From positions 1 to 14,099 of the forward strand of contig CAUJEQ010000310.1 of the NCBI GenBank assembly GCA_963169135.1: 14,099 nucleotides of DNA, given 5' to 3'. The translations under genes and the position numbers were made by a program. Positions 12,881-14,099 of the stretch are shown here, in pieces (the first letter of the stretch is position 1; every line of letters begins with the position of its first letter). This stretch comes from Chloroflexota bacterium (lineage in GTDB: Bacteria; Chloroflexota; Dehalococcoidia; Tepidiformales; Tepidiformaceae). The notes beneath the pieces are model-generated. The model saw only the letters and a program-made list of their open reading frames with translations. It made no database searches and had not been told where the DNA came from.

Positions 12881-14099
12881 ATGCGACGACGCAGTACCGT
12901 AGCAGCAATCGATGTCGGATCCACCAAGGTCGCCGTCATTGTTGGCGACGTCAGCGAGCACGGCGACACGCGCATCCTCGGCGTTGGCGTTGCGCCGGCG
13001 GCCGGGCTCTCCCGGGGCGTGATCGACAACATCCAGAGCGCCCGCGATGCCATCAGCATCGCCGTCGAAAAGGCCGAGCAGGCCTGCGGCATGCGCATCC
13101 TCAGCGCGGTGGTCGGCATCTCCGGCGGCCACATCTCCTCCCAAAACAACCGCGGCATCATCGCCATTCCGGACCGCACGCGGCCCATTTCGGCCGATGA
13201 CCGCTCCCGCGTGCTTGAAAGCGCGGGCCAGGTCGCCATCCCCACCAATCGCCAGGTCATCCACGTCGTCCCGCGCGGCTACTGGGTCGAAGGCACCGAC
13301 CAGGTGAGCGACCCCGTTGGCATGTTCGGCGGCAGGCTCGATGCCGAGGTCCATATCGTCTCCGGCGCGGTCTCCGCCATTCAGAACCTGACGAAGTGCG
13401 TCGAAGGTGCGGGCGTCCAGGTCGACGACATCGTCCTCGAATGCATCGCTTCCGCCACCAGTGTCCTGGAAGAGCAGGAGAAGCAGCAGGGCGTCGCCCT
13501 GGTCGACCTCGGCGGGAGCACCACATCGATCGCGGTCTACGACGAGGGCTCAGTCGCCCACACGGCCTGCCTGCCGATCGCGGGGTCGCACCTCACGCAC
13601 GACCTTGCTCGCGTCCTCCGCTGCCCATGGGAGAGCGCCGAACAGGTGAAGTGCACCGTAGGTGCCGCGTTCGCCGACCCGGCGATGGTGAGTGAGACGG
13701 TTGAAATCCAGGCCTTCGGCACCCAGTCCACGAAGCACGTGCCACTCGGCCACATCTGCGAAATCCTCCAGGCGCGCACCGAGGAGATCCTCGAGATGGT
13801 CGCCCTCGAGTTGAAGCGCGTCGGCTACCTCGACCGTCTCGCGGCCGGCCTGGTCCTCACCGGAGGCACGGCTCAGCTGCGAGGCCTCCCTGAGGTCGCC
13901 GAGTCACGCCTTGGCATCCCGGCCCGATTGGGCCGCCCCCATGGGTACTCCGGGCTTTCCGACCTGATCGGGACGCCCGCGTTTGCCACGTCCATAGGTC
14001 TAGTGGAGTACGCGCTCGGCGGGCGCGAACGGGTGGTTGAGTCCACCGGCGCCGCCTTCGAGGTACCTGTCGGCGGCATCTTCCGCCGGCTTGCCTCGC
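12881..14099 (+). CDS. ftsA: Cell division protein FtsA, lacking only the extreme C-terminus
   Basis: The frame is open from ATG 12881 to the window edge, giving 406 residues; FtsA is usually a little over 400, so only the C-terminal tip is missing. FtsA is an actin-like ATPase that tethers FtsZ filaments to the membrane. Seen: phosphate-1 loop IDVGSTKVAVIVG (10-22), SHS2/1C domain with SGGHISSQNNRG (81-92) and MFGGRLDAEVHIVSG (148-162), phosphate-2 loop DLGGSTTSIAVY (209-220, usually DIGGGTTDIAVF), AGSHLTHDLA (234-243), and the adenosine region VLTGGTAQLRGLPEVAE (325-341). The last residues GGIFRRLAS look like the start of the C-terminal amphipathic membrane-targeting helix. ftsZ would be expected immediately downstream. 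Confidence 0.94.
   Translation, partial: MRRRSTVAAIDVGSTKVAVIVGDVSEHGDTRILGVGVAPAAGLSRGVIDNIQSARDAISIAVEKAEQACGMRILSAVVGISGGHISSQNNRGIIAIPDRTRPISADDRSRVLESAGQVAIPTNRQVIHVVPRGYWVEGTDQVSDPVGMFGGRLDAEVHIVSGAVSAIQNLTKCVEGAGVQVDDIVLECIASATSVLEEQEKQQGVALVDLGGSTTSIAVYDEGSVAHTACLPIAGSHLTHDLARVLRCPWESAEQVKCTVGAAFADPAMVSETVEIQAFGTQSTKHVPLGHICEILQARTEEILEMVALELKRVGYLDRLAAGLVLTGGTAQLRGLPEVAESRLGIPARLGRPHGYSGLSDLIGTPAFATSIGLVEYALGGRERVVESTGAAFEVPVGGIFRRLAS

Overview
This window is an internal stretch of a bacterial division and cell wall (dcw) cluster. All genes lie on the plus strand, with almost no intergenic DNA. In order they are: the 3' end of rsmH (mraW), a small ftsL-like gene, ftsI (class B PBP), murF, mraY, murD, ftsW, murG, murC, murB, ddl, ftsQ, and ftsA running off the right edge just before its C-terminus. 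mraZ would be expected to the left and ftsZ to the right, but neither is in the window. DNA that is clearly non-coding is limited to 1 nt at 403, 52 nt at 836-887 and 20 nt at 12861-12880. No RNA gene, mobile element or CRISPR array was seen.

The DNA is GC-rich with strongly G/C-ending codons. The gene order and several variant motifs (MurG YLPDVYPG, MurD NDSIATSPE, MurC IGGMHMSAIA) suggest a high-GC member of Chloroflexota, possibly related to Dehalococcoidia or Tepidiformales. This placement comes from remembered family patterns, not a search, and is only moderately sure. The full set of peptidoglycan genes implies a cell with a murein wall.

The genes divide into two linked jobs. MurC, MurD and MurF (cytoplasmic amino acid ligases), MurB (UDP-MurNAc formation) and Ddl (D-Ala-D-Ala) build the UDP-MurNAc-peptide. 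MraY and MurG convert it to lipid I and lipid II at the membrane. FtsW and FtsI polymerise and cross-link it at the septum, with FtsL and FtsQ as bitopic partners and FtsA as the actin-like membrane anchor for FtsZ. Most junctions are 4-nt stop/start overlaps (ATGA or GTGA), which points to one translationally coupled operon.

The window is mainly a conserved housekeeping locus, and I do not see a new system in it. The points worth a second look are: ftsW appears to start at an ATA codon inside an ATAG overlap with murD; a 150-bp low-GC patch with foreign-looking codon use lies inside ddl; murE is absent from its usual place, next to a divergent murF; and normally conserved active-site motifs are changed in MraY, MurG, MurF and FtsA.
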